A stretch of DNA of 64,000 bases from Butyrivibrio sp. LC3010. Its GTDB lineage: Bacteria > Bacillota > Clostridia > Lachnospirales > Lachnospiraceae. The DNA is taken from positions 111,653 to 175,652 of the forward strand of contig NZ_AUJU01000008.1 of the NCBI RefSeq assembly GCF_000424385.1, read 5' to 3'. A program made the position numbers and the translations under genes. The notes beneath the pieces are model-generated. The model was given only the letters and a program-made list of their open reading frames with translations, was not told where the DNA came from and searched no databases. Each line of letters opens with the position of its first letter. Position 1 is the stretch's first letter. Positions 44,253 through 52,866 of the stretch are shown here, piece after piece.

Positions 44253-46793
44253 TCACACCTCATAGTTTTCCATTTTCATAACGAAATTCATAAGATGAAT
44301 AACTGCTATTCTCATTTCATCCAGCGTGACTCTCTTTTCTTCAAAGCCCTTAAGAACCTGCTCTATGACCGGAGGACCACCCGGCATAACAACGTCATTT
44401 CCGGCAGCAACCGCATCTGCTCCATCTACAACAAAATCCATGTCTCCCCAGTCAGTGACAATGGCACCATCATATCCCCATTCATCCCTGAGAATATCTG
44501 TACAAAGCACCTTGTTTCCTGCAGTAAAGGTTCCATTAATCTTATTGAAAGAGCTCATAAATGAGACGGTATCTGTATTTTTTACTACCATCTCGAATGG
44601 CTTCAAATATATTTCTCTTGCCGCCCTTGAAGAAACTATGGAATCTACGGCATCAATATTTTTCTTGAAGCTTCCTCTTCTATAGGTTTCCTGCTCGTTT
44701 AATGCAAAATGCTTCGGGCAGGTTGTGACCTTATTATTTTCCATGGCACCTTTACAGATATTAACTCCCATGGTTCCGCAAAGGTAAGGATCCTCTGAGA
44801 AATACTCAAATGCTCTTCCCTCAATCGGATTCCTTATGATATTAAGTCCGGGCGCGAGCCATGCAGCAACTTTTTGTTCCTCTGCCTCTCTTCCGCATGC
44901 ATTACCAAACTCATAGGCCAGCTCCTTACTAAAAGTGCAGGCCAACATCATCCCTGTGGGCCAGGCTGTTTTTCCAACGCTCGCAGGGCCATCCTTATAA
45001 AAGCAGGAATAGATTCCATACTTTTTAATAGCAGGATTAATGTATCCCGGATTAGCTGACGGATGAGAATTTAAGCCTATGTCAGTACCATCCGGATACT
45101 GAATTGTCACCGGTGCCTTTTGTCCGATGCCGCCAAAAGGAAGTCCCGGTCCATAACCATTACATAAAACAGCAAGCTCCTCAGTAGTCATCTGATATAC
45201 GAACTCTTCAATGCTATTTCTTCCACACTTTACGTCTTCAAGTGTGATGATTTCATCACTCTTTTCAATGTTTTCAAAGCTATAGTCGTGCTTTGTGATT
45301 TCCTCTGTTATGAGATCATCGGATGATATATTGATTGTAGGGATATTTGCTGATTTTACCTCTTCTGCTTCTTTTATATTTCCTGCATCAAGTAGTTCCA
45401 GCTTATCTTTGTTGCAGGCTTTTATACCGATATCAGCAGTCACCTTCCTTACAGTGATGTCTTTTGCAACTTCAATTTTACCGCAGGGACTTACAGAATC
45501 TGAACTGTTACCTAAAAGGAGAATATACTCTCCTTTCGTAATAACATACTCTCCGCCCTTTTCTCCCATATCATTAAATACTGAAAGCTCTGCAAGATCA
45601 AAGGAAAGCGCAAGATTTGTTTCTGCTCCCGGTTTAAGTTTAGAAGTCTTTTCAAAATCCACAAGTTCCTTGTAAACACGTTTCTGAGTGCCTTCGGGCT
45701 TATGTACATAAAGCTGCAGGGTCTCTTTTCCTGAAAACTTTTCAGAGGTATTCTTCACCTTAAGAGAAACCAGCGCCCTGCCCCCGACACTAACAAGATT
45801 TATGACTTCAGTCTTGAAGGAAGCATAGCCAAGTCCGAATCCGAAAGGATAGCACACATCTTTTTCAAAGCTGTCAAAATATCTGTAGCCCACATATACA
45901 TCCTCAATGTAGGCAGTAACAGGGCTTAAAGCTTTGTCTATGCTGCCGTTTTCCGTAGCAGACAGATTATAGTCCTCATAGGATTTAATATTTTTATTAT
46001 CATCCTTGTTGCAGGAAAAATGCTCCGCGGTAGGATAATCTTCATATTTAAGGGCGGATGTCTGGGCAAGCTTTCCGCTAAAATATGCCTTTCCGCTTAT
46101 CAGATCTGCAAGCGCACCGGCACCCTTTTCTCCGGCAGTTCCCATAAATATGCAGGCCTTAATTCTTTCATTTTCCTTCACCCACTTAAGGTCAATCATG
46201 CCATTTACATTGAGAACAACGATCACATTTTCAAAGCTGTCACAGGTCTTTTTAACAAGCTCCTTTTCAAGGTCACTTAAAAGATAATCATCCTTTATTC
46301 TTCTGTCACATTCTTCGCCGCCTGTCTGTCTTCCAATTACAACAATAGCGGTGTCTGTCTCCTTTGCTCCTTCGCTAAAAAGCTCATCTCCGGGAACCGG
46401 CTCAGGTGTAATTCCCTGATATTTTCCAAATAGCTCATAGATAATTCCGCTTGCAACAAGGCCTTCAAAATCCATGCCTGCCATATCCATGCCCTGCTTT
46501 TTAGCCTCTTCCTTTTCCTTTTTATCAGCATCCTGATAAAAAGCATCAAAGCCCTTCTCCAGATTAATACCCGCATTTATAAGCTCATCTCTTATCTGCA
46601 TCGGATTATCACATCTTGAAGCACCTGATCCACCGCCTCCAATGATGGTGGCATTCTGAGTTCTTCCAAGAAGAGCTACCTTTTTTCCATTTTCCAAAGG
46701 CAGCACCCCATTTTCATTCTTTAGAAGAACCATCGCTTCAGTTGCGATATTCCTTGCCAGTATTTGTCTTTCATTCTCATTTTCATAACCCAT
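44253..46793 (-). CDS. Glycoside hydrolase family 3, domain-permuted, second copy
   Basis: An 846-residue GH3 enzyme with the same reversed order as the enzyme at 38644. The sandwich domain opens the protein (VALLGRTQNATIIGGGGSGAS), a fibronectin-III domain covers about 320-430, and the barrel (about 510-846) ends with the nucleophile Asp781 in AIVTDWG and CPKHFALNEQE. It is clearly diverged from the other copy, so substrate probably differs. No signal peptide. It lies between GH2 and DUF1593 in an operon-like run. The Shine-Dalgarno is weak (GAGAAG). Confidence 0.92.
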   Translation of the reverse strand: MGYENENERQILARNIATEAMVLLKNENGVLPLENGKKVALLGRTQNATIIGGGGSGASRCDNPMQIRDELINAGINLEKGFDAFYQDADKKEKEEAKKQGMDMAGMDFEGLVASGIIYELFGKYQGITPEPVPGDELFSEGAKETDTAIVVIGRQTGGEECDRRIKDDYLLSDLEKELVKKTCDSFENVIVVLNVNGMIDLKWVKENERIKACIFMGTAGEKGAGALADLISGKAYFSGKLAQTSALKYEDYPTAEHFSCNKDDNKNIKSYEDYNLSATENGSIDKALSPVTAYIEDVYVGYRYFDSFEKDVCYPFGFGLGYASFKTEVINLVSVGGRALVSLKVKNTSEKFSGKETLQLYVHKPEGTQKRVYKELVDFEKTSKLKPGAETNLALSFDLAELSVFNDMGEKGGEYVITKGEYILLLGNSSDSVSPCGKIEVAKDITVRKVTADIGIKACNKDKLELLDAGNIKEAEEVKSANIPTINISSDDLITEEITKHDYSFENIEKSDEIITLEDVKCGRNSIEEFVYQMTTEELAVLCNGYGPGLPFGGIGQKAPVTIQYPDGTDIGLNSHPSANPGYINPAIKKYGIYSCFYKDGPASVGKTAWPTGMMLACTFSKELAYEFGNACGREAEEQKVAAWLAPGLNIIRNPIEGRAFEYFSEDPYLCGTMGVNICKGAMENNKVTTCPKHFALNEQETYRRGSFKKNIDAVDSIVSSRAAREIYLKPFEMVVKNTDTVSFMSSFNKINGTFTAGNKVLCTDILRDEWGYDGAIVTDWGDMDFVVDGADAVAAGNDVVMPGGPPVIEQVLKGFEEKRVTLDEMRIAVIHLMNFVMKMENYEV

Positions 46794-46932
46794 AATTACT
46801 TCTCATATAATCCAATCATGCCAAAAAGGTGATTGGATTAATCCTTTCTCCTCTAAAAAGGTAATTTATATATGACTCATTTCAATAGATACGGATACCA
46901 TAAACGCCTTAATGATGAGTGCTTACGTTATC

Positions 46933-48840
46933 TTACTCCTTATCAGGAATACCTTCCCATCTGTCCTTTATTCTAAATGCTATATCCTTGGGCTGACGAT
47001 TTCTTGAAAATACACCCTTTTTATTTCCTGCAACCCTAAAGGTTCCTTCAACAGTCTGGAAATCCGCAAAGTTCCAGGTGAGCTCACCCTGCACGAAATC
47101 ATATTTATCAAATATCTCAAAGTTCATGTCATAGTACTCATTCTGATATTCCTGAGTCCACATAGCTGAAGGAAGCTTATGTTCAGTAGAAAGAGTATCT
47201 GCACCAAACTCGGTAAATACGAAAGGCTTTCCTGTATTTTTTTCCTTCCACTTATCCATCTCTTCAATGAACAATTCCCTGGCATCAGAAAGCTCTGATC
47301 CGCCGCTAATGTACCAGCCGTAATATCTGTTAAGACTTATAAAATCGCAGAACTCATGGCACTGACATTTTTCAGGAGAAGATGTCTTTTCCAAAGCTCC
47401 CGTCAAAGGTCTCTTCTGTGGATCAATCCTTCTTGCTTCCTCAAATATCACTTTGAAATAGTCATGTGCAAAAGTACTTATGGTTTCAGGCTCATTGAAA
47501 AGACTAAATGAAATTACTGAAGGATGATTTTTATCTCTTCTTATCATCTCACGAACTGCGTTAAGATGGTTTTTCTGAAGCTGTGGCACAGTGTCTGTTT
47601 CAAAGAAATAAGTGTACTTTCCACCGCTACCTGCATCCATGAAGTTAAAGAAGGATCTCATCATACCAACTGCAGGAACTTCATCGATGATAAGAAATCC
47701 CTCTTCGTCAGCAAATCTGTACCACTCCTCTGCATACGGATAGTGACTTGTTCTAAAGCAGTTAGCTCCAATCCATTTCATGCATTCAAAATCTCTTTTT
47801 GCAATTCCATAGTTAAAGCCACGTCCGATTACATCAAAATCCTCATGCTTTCCAAAGCCCTTAAGATAAACAGGCTTTCCGTTAAGCAAAATCTTTGTTC
47901 CTTGTATGCTTATTGTGCGGATACCAATTCTATCCTCATATTTATCCTGCTCTTTTCCTGATTCTAATAAGACAATTTCAATATTGTAAAGATAAGGCCT
48001 GTGGACATCCCAAAGTACGGGTTCATCTACTGTAAGCTCACACTCTCCGCAAAGCTTCTCTAATCCAGGCTGCTCTGCATTGTCTTCATCATCTTCAAAT
48101 TCATTTTCCTTACTACATCCGGGATTTAATGTAATGTCCTTAGTTGCTACTTCGTTTCCATCCTCATCCTTAAGAATTGCTCTTGCAGAATAATCAAGTT
48201 CCTTTATTCCCAAAGCATCAACAGAAAGCTTTACTGTTGCGGTATTATCCGTAATATCAGTAATCACTCCATAATCTGTTATACTGGCCGGATTGATGCT
48301 CATTAGCCATACTGAACGATGGATACCTGCATAATTGAAGAAATCAAAGTATGGCTTTAACAACTTATTCCCATTTTTGAGGGTACTTACTTTTCCGCAG
48401 GGAAGTGTAGTTTCATCAAGCTCGTTGCTTACTTTTACCACCAGCACATTTTTTTCACCAGGCTTTACTGCATCAGAGATATCACATACAAAAGGCAAAA
48501 ATCCGCCTTCATGTCTTCCAACCTCTATACCATTTACATATACTACTGCTCTGTGGGTAACACTTCCAAAACGAATGTAATTTCTATGCTCTAAATTTGC
48601 ATTAGAAATATGAAACTCGCACTGATACCAGAATGTACCACAATAATCTCTGGATGCTTTATCAGTGAAAAAATCATTAAAAGAAGCCGGTACAGGCATA
48701 TTTATAGCATCCTTGGGAAGCCCATTATTCCAGCCCTCTTTTATTCCTCTCTCGTCAGGATCAAAACAAAAACGCCATAAGCCATCCAGCTTCTTCTCAT
48801 TTCTAAATTCATTTGTAATTGGATATAATAAACTCTTCAT
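46933..48840 (-). CDS. uidA: GH2 beta-glucuronidase
   Basis: A 635-residue family 2 enzyme that cleaves beta-D-glucuronides. It has the sugar-binding domain (about 1-180), an Ig-like domain with an acidic insert (ENEFEDDEDNAEQ, about 245-257), and a barrel (about 310-630). Acid/base is Glu450 (SLFNEPE), nucleophile Glu544 (FTEFGAD). The glucuronic-acid-recognition NxK motif is present (Asn606, Lys608 in GNKKG), which separates glucuronidases from galactosidases. No signal peptide, so the glucuronide must be imported. It lies between the second ABC operon and GH3/DUF1593. A role in plant-glycan or glycoside GlcA removal is inferred. Confidence 0.93.
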   Translation of the reverse strand: MKSLLYPITNEFRNEKKLDGLWRFCFDPDERGIKEGWNNGLPKDAINMPVPASFNDFFTDKASRDYCGTFWYQCEFHISNANLEHRNYIRFGSVTHRAVVYVNGIEVGRHEGGFLPFVCDISDAVKPGEKNVLVVKVSNELDETTLPCGKVSTLKNGNKLLKPYFDFFNYAGIHRSVWLMSINPASITDYGVITDITDNTATVKLSVDALGIKELDYSARAILKDEDGNEVATKDITLNPGCSKENEFEDDEDNAEQPGLEKLCGECELTVDEPVLWDVHRPYLYNIEIVLLESGKEQDKYEDRIGIRTISIQGTKILLNGKPVYLKGFGKHEDFDVIGRGFNYGIAKRDFECMKWIGANCFRTSHYPYAEEWYRFADEEGFLIIDEVPAVGMMRSFFNFMDAGSGGKYTYFFETDTVPQLQKNHLNAVREMIRRDKNHPSVISFSLFNEPETISTFAHDYFKVIFEEARRIDPQKRPLTGALEKTSSPEKCQCHEFCDFISLNRYYGWYISGGSELSDARELFIEEMDKWKEKNTGKPFVFTEFGADTLSTEHKLPSAMWTQEYQNEYYDMNFEIFDKYDFVQGELTWNFADFQTVEGTFRVAGNKKGVFSRNRQPKDIAFRIKDRWEGIPDKE

Positions 48841-48935
48841 ACATTACCTTCTTTCCATATATATTTCTTCGCGATTAGACTGATTGCAGACCAAAACTAC
48901 ATTTCCGCAAAGGGAGTAACTAACAAAAAACTATA

Positions 48936-48969
48936 TTTAGACTCGGAGCACGAATACCCCGAGTCTAAA
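48936..48969 (-). terminator. Terminator of the second ABC operon
   Basis: An 11-bp stem (48936-48946 with 48959-48969); a TTTTTT run lies about nine bases further on the minus strand. Confidence 0.65.
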
Positions 48970-48991
48970 TGATTTTGATTATTTAATTATT

Positions 48992-49089
48992 GTTTGCCTT
49001 CATAAGGAAGTTCCGCTATCGCTTCGCTCGCCTATATAATTCTCACTAAGTTTGCCTTCACAAGGAAGTTCCGCTCTCGCTTCGCTCGC
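48992..49089. repeat. Two 40-bp direct repeats
   Basis: Units at 48992-49031 and 49050-49089 differ at two positions (38 of 40 identical, period 58). Each contains CCTTCATAAGG-like and TCGCTTCGCTCGC words. Non-coding, between the permease stop and its terminator. Confidence 0.85.
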
Positions 49090-49102
49090 TGGAACACGTT
49101 CA

Positions 49103-49131
49103 CACTAGGCTCGGAAAAACCTCGCCAAGTG
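49103..49131. repeat. CACTAAG-type palindromic repeat, copy A
   Basis: A 29-bp imperfect palindrome (CACTAGGCTCGG...CTCGCCAAGTG), related to two copies at 59279-59308 and 59324-59353. It abuts the permease stop codon. Confidence 0.7.
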
Positions 49132-49134
49132 TTC

Positions 49135-50025
49135 TCAGCCCTTAACTCCACCGAGTGTGATACCTTTCACGAAGTTGTTCTGGATGAAAGGATATACGAT
49201 TATGATAGGAAGAACACCTACAACTGCCATTGACATACGAACAGCTACGCTGGGTATTGAAGCAAGTGCTGTGTTTGCGTTGCTGGCTACTGAACTGTTC
49301 TGTGTAAGGAACTGTATGTTCTGAATCATACGGTTAAGCAGGTTCTGTATTGAATACAGATCTGTTCTCTTTGTAAGGTAGATATAACCGTTCATCCAGT
49401 CGTTCCAGTAAGCAATTCCGATGAAAAGTCCAATTGTTGCTACGATAGGCTTGGCAAGAGGAAGTGCAATCTTGAAAAATGCCTGGAATTCTGTTGCGCC
49501 ATCTATGTAAGCTGCTTCCAGGATTTCATCCGGAACGCCTGTTACGAAGTATGACTTCATCATCATAACATTAAATGCATTCATCAAAAGTCCGGGAACC
49601 AAAAGTGCAAAGAATGTATTTTTAAGTCCAAATACATTTGTGTAGTTAATGTAAGTAGGAACCAGACCACCATTGAACAACATTGTAAAAAATACGAGGA
49701 ATGTGAGTATTCCTCTTCCGGGGAGGAATGTTTTTGATAAAGCATATCCCATCAGAGTTGTTATGGAGAGTCCAAGTGCTGTACCGCAGATTGTAAGTAA
49801 AATTGAAATCATGTAAGCGTGCGGCACTGAATTACCACTGGTAAATATGTATTTATAAGCTTCTAAACTCCACTGCTCCGGAATGAATGAATAACCGTTT
49901 CTTACAAGTGCATCATTATCCGTAAAGGATGAAATCACGAGAAGTATGAGCGGTATTACTGCACAGAGTGTTACGATTGTCATTACTATATGACCAAAGA
50001 TTTGAAATCTTTTTTCCTGTCCCAC
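49135..50025 (-). CDS. Sugar ABC transporter permease 2, LplC/YtcP type
   Basis: A 296-residue CUT1 permease with six helices, EAA loop EAAYIDGATEFQAFFKIALP (about residues 177-196) and the tail NFVKGITLGGVKG. Partner of the LplB-type protein encoded 17 bp upstream. GTG start at 50025, eight bases after GGGAGG. As in the first system, no ATPase gene is adjacent. Confidence 0.92.
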   Translation of the reverse strand: MGQEKRFQIFGHIVMTIVTLCAVIPLILLVISSFTDNDALVRNGYSFIPEQWSLEAYKYIFTSGNSVPHAYMISILLTICGTALGLSITTLMGYALSKTFLPGRGILTFLVFFTMLFNGGLVPTYINYTNVFGLKNTFFALLVPGLLMNAFNVMMMKSYFVTGVPDEILEAAYIDGATEFQAFFKIALPLAKPIVATIGLFIGIAYWNDWMNGYIYLTKRTDLYSIQNLLNRMIQNIQFLTQNSSVASNANTALASIPSVAVRMSMAVVGVLPIIIVYPFIQNNFVKGITLGGVKG

Positions 50026-50042
50026 GATTAAATCCTCCCTTC

Positions 50043-50993
50043 TTAGAATAATGCGCTATCCGGATCAAGCTTACGAACAGCAATGTTAGCTGCCATAACA
50101 AGGATGAATCCGACTATTGACTGATAAACACCGGCTGCTGCAGACATTGTGATGTCGCCAAGCTCGATAAGTCCTCTGTAAACGTAAGTATCGATTGTGT
50201 TGGTTACAGATAACAATGCTCCTGAGTTCTGAGGTACCTGATAGAAAAGTCCGAAGTCTGAATAGAAAATTCTACCGATAGCCATAAGTGTGAGCATGAT
50301 AACTGTAGGTCTTAAAAGTGGAAGTGTTATACTCTTGATCTGCTGCCACTTTGAAGCTCCGTCGATGGCTGCTGCCTCATAGTAACTTCTGTCAAAACCA
50401 ATTATTGTTGACAGATAGATGATGCAGTTATAACCGATACCCTTCCAAAGATTTACAAATACAAGGATGAATGGCCAGTACTGTTTTTCCTGATACCAGC
50501 TAACAGGATCTTTTCCTAAAGCTCCAAGAATTGAATTGTTGATAAATCCGTTTTCTGCTGATAAAAATGCAAATACAAGGTAGCTTACGATAACCGCTGA
50601 AAGCAGGTAAGGAAGAAGTATTACTGACTGATACACTTTCTTGATTTTATGTGTAAGTTCAGAAAGAATGATTGCTATTAGAATTGCGAATACTGTGTTT
50701 ACTATGATAAACACAAGGTTGTAGCATATCGTGTTTCTTGTAATGATAAATGCATCCTGAGTTGAAAATAAATATTTAAAATTCTTAAGGCCCGCCCATT
50801 TGGAGCCGTAAATTCCGTACTTAGCTTTATAATTTTTAAATGCAAGAATAATTCCCGGCATAGGCATATAGTTGTTAATAAACATATATATAAGGCCCGG
50901 GAGTGCCATGATATAAATCGGTATAGAACGCTTAAGCAGTGACTTGCGTTTCTCGGGAGATAACTTTTGTTTTATCTTCTTTTGCTGTGCCAT
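50043..50993 (-). CDS. Sugar ABC transporter permease 2, LplB type
   Basis: A 316-residue permease with a basic N-terminus (KKIKQKLSPEKRKSLLKR), six helices and EAA loop EAAAIDGASKWQQIKSIT (about residues 207-224). It forms the channel for the second importer. AAAGGAG precedes the ATG. A hairpin at 51014-51035 separates it from the binding-protein gene. Confidence 0.92.
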   Translation of the reverse strand: MAQQKKIKQKLSPEKRKSLLKRSIPIYIMALPGLIYMFINNYMPMPGIILAFKNYKAKYGIYGSKWAGLKNFKYLFSTQDAFIITRNTICYNLVFIIVNTVFAILIAIILSELTHKIKKVYQSVILLPYLLSAVIVSYLVFAFLSAENGFINNSILGALGKDPVSWYQEKQYWPFILVFVNLWKGIGYNCIIYLSTIIGFDRSYYEAAAIDGASKWQQIKSITLPLLRPTVIMLTLMAIGRIFYSDFGLFYQVPQNSGALLSVTNTIDTYVYRGLIELGDITMSAAAGVYQSIVGFILVMAANIAVRKLDPDSALF

Positions 50994-51013
50994 AACCCCG
51001 TCTCCTTTAATAT

Positions 51014-51035
51014 GTCCTGCGCTTTCGCGCAGGAC
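51014..51035 (-). terminator. Intercistronic hairpin after the second binding-protein gene
   Basis: Perfect 9-bp stem GTCCTGCGC/GCGCAGGAC with a 4-base loop, without a clear T run. Likely a 3' stabiliser or attenuator favouring the binding protein. Confidence 0.6.
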
Positions 51036-51077
51036 TTAAGAAATGAAATACTTTTTTTGAAATAATGTCAGAACAAA

Positions 51078-52727
51078 TTACTGAACTCCGTTTGCTGCAG
51101 CCCATTCATCAAGTGCTGCCTGTTTTGCTGCCATATAGTCATCAAGACCTGCTTCCTTAAGACGATTTACAAGTTCAGGTAAACCTTCCTCAGGATTAAT
51201 AAATCCAAGCTCAAGCTGTGACTGATATTCTGAATAAACGTTTGCAAGTGCTGTATACTCAGCTGAAACATCACTGTTATCAAATGTGAATCCCATAGCC
51301 TTTGAAGCTGTAGCATTGTCGTTGAACTCCTGCATTCTATCCCAGATTGTGAGTTCGTTGCCTTCCCAAATCTTTGCTATGAACTGGTTGGGCATTTCCC
51401 AGTTAACGTTGTTAAAGTACTCAGAATTGTTAGCATCGATACCATCAGCATATGTGATGTGTCCATCGCCTGTCTCTTTCCATTCAACGCCCTCTTCGCC
51501 CCAGCAGATAAGTGTTGATGCGTCAGGATCTGTGTAAAGAAGGTTAAGAACCTGCATAGCTGCTACCGGATCATCTGTGTTCTGGTTGATGCACCAAGGC
51601 ATTGTGTTGTATGCACTTGAGCCCTTGAAATCAGGACCAAGCTGGAAGATAATCATATCTTCACCGCAAAGATTGGATTCCTGCTGTTTGATGCCGGGCT
51701 TTGTAGCTGTCTTATAAGCCATAAGTGAACCTGACTTAACCTGAACTGTTGTAGCATTTGTCTCTGTGATAGCATCAGGGGAAATCCATCCTCTCTGATT
51801 CCAGTCGTACATTCTCTGGCAAAGTTCCTTATACTGATCGCTTTCGAATAGATCCTCGATTTCAAGGCTCTCTGTAGGATTAAGGAGAACGCCGAAGTTA
51901 TCTGAAGGAATATCGATTGCAAGGCACTGGCTTACAACTGAAGATACGTCCATGTAGAATACTGTCTTTTCAGGATGTGCTTCATGAAGCTTTGTGAAGA
52001 TATCCTCGATAGTATCAAAATCTGAATAAATGATCTCTTCACCATCTTTGTAAAGTGAGTTGTAATCAAATCCGATTTCGTCAAGAAGTGCTGCAGGGAT
52101 AGAAATACCAAACTTACCTGCTGCATCATCCTTCTTAACAGGTGTTCCATATAATGTTCCGCTTACACGGCAACCATCAATTTCATTTGTTCTGAATGCA
52201 TTGAGGATTCCCTGTCCGTAATTCTGAATAAGATCATCTTCTTCAAGGTCAAGTGTGTATCCCTTATTTACACAAGGCATAAATCCAACTGATACTGCAT
52301 TGAACAGATCAACCTGCTCGCCTGATGCAAGCATAAGGTTCATATTCTGTGAATATGAAGCTGCATCCATTATCTGAAGCTCAACCTTAACGCCAAGCTT
52401 TTCTTCTGTAATCTCTGAAAGCTTCTCTGAAATGCGATCGATTCCGGCAGGTGAACCTGCAAAGTTCATGTATGCGATCACAACTGTAGGTGTCTCGCCT
52501 GAATCTTTTCTCGCCTGGATAGCTTCCTCAGCTGCTGCGCTGTCGCCTGTAGCTTCTGCTGTGCTCTCTCCTGCATCCTCAGATGAATTTGCAGCATCTT
52601 CTGCTCCTGCATCCTCTGACTGCTCTGTTGCTGTATCAGCTTTTTCTGCACCGCCTTGGCCGCATCCGCTGAGTGCTCCGCAAACCATAGCGCCTGATAA
52701 AAGCAATGCCATAAGTTTTCTCTTCAT
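51078..52727 (-). CDS. Sugar-binding lipoprotein of the second ABC system
   Basis: A 549-residue LplA-type solute-binding protein. The lipobox LSGC places the lipidated Cys at residue 22, followed by an Ala/Glu/Asp/Ser-rich linker (about 24-72) and a two-lobed binding domain. It delivers an oligosaccharide to the permeases encoded downstream. GGGAGG lies nine bases before the ATG. It is divergent from yesM, whose two-component system should induce it when the ligand is outside the cell. Confidence 0.9.
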   Translation of the reverse strand: MKRKLMALLLSGAMVCGALSGCGQGGAEKADTATEQSEDAGAEDAANSSEDAGESTAEATGDSAAAEEAIQARKDSGETPTVVIAYMNFAGSPAGIDRISEKLSEITEEKLGVKVELQIMDAASYSQNMNLMLASGEQVDLFNAVSVGFMPCVNKGYTLDLEEDDLIQNYGQGILNAFRTNEIDGCRVSGTLYGTPVKKDDAAGKFGISIPAALLDEIGFDYNSLYKDGEEIIYSDFDTIEDIFTKLHEAHPEKTVFYMDVSSVVSQCLAIDIPSDNFGVLLNPTESLEIEDLFESDQYKELCQRMYDWNQRGWISPDAITETNATTVQVKSGSLMAYKTATKPGIKQQESNLCGEDMIIFQLGPDFKGSSAYNTMPWCINQNTDDPVAAMQVLNLLYTDPDASTLICWGEEGVEWKETGDGHITYADGIDANNSEYFNNVNWEMPNQFIAKIWEGNELTIWDRMQEFNDNATASKAMGFTFDNSDVSAEYTALANVYSEYQSQLELGFINPEEGLPELVNRLKEAGLDDYMAAKQAALDEWAAANGVQ

Positions 52728-52803
52728 TATTAGTTACCTCCCTTATTAAAGTCCAAATTGTTCACAGACACCAGATCATGTGTCTTGTCATCAACTAATG
52801 CAA

Positions 52804-52809
52804 ATTATA
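52804..52809 (-). promoter_or_regulatory. -10 element of the second ABC operon
   Basis: Minus strand TATAAT, 76 bases before the binding-protein ATG, in the 139-bp divergent region with yesM. No good -35 is present, which suits a promoter needing an activator such as the YesN-like protein. Confidence 0.4.
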
Positions 52810-52866
52810 AAATAGATGGGAAACTTAAAGTTGCACTTTTATTAGTTGTTTATGTAAATTTCTTAT

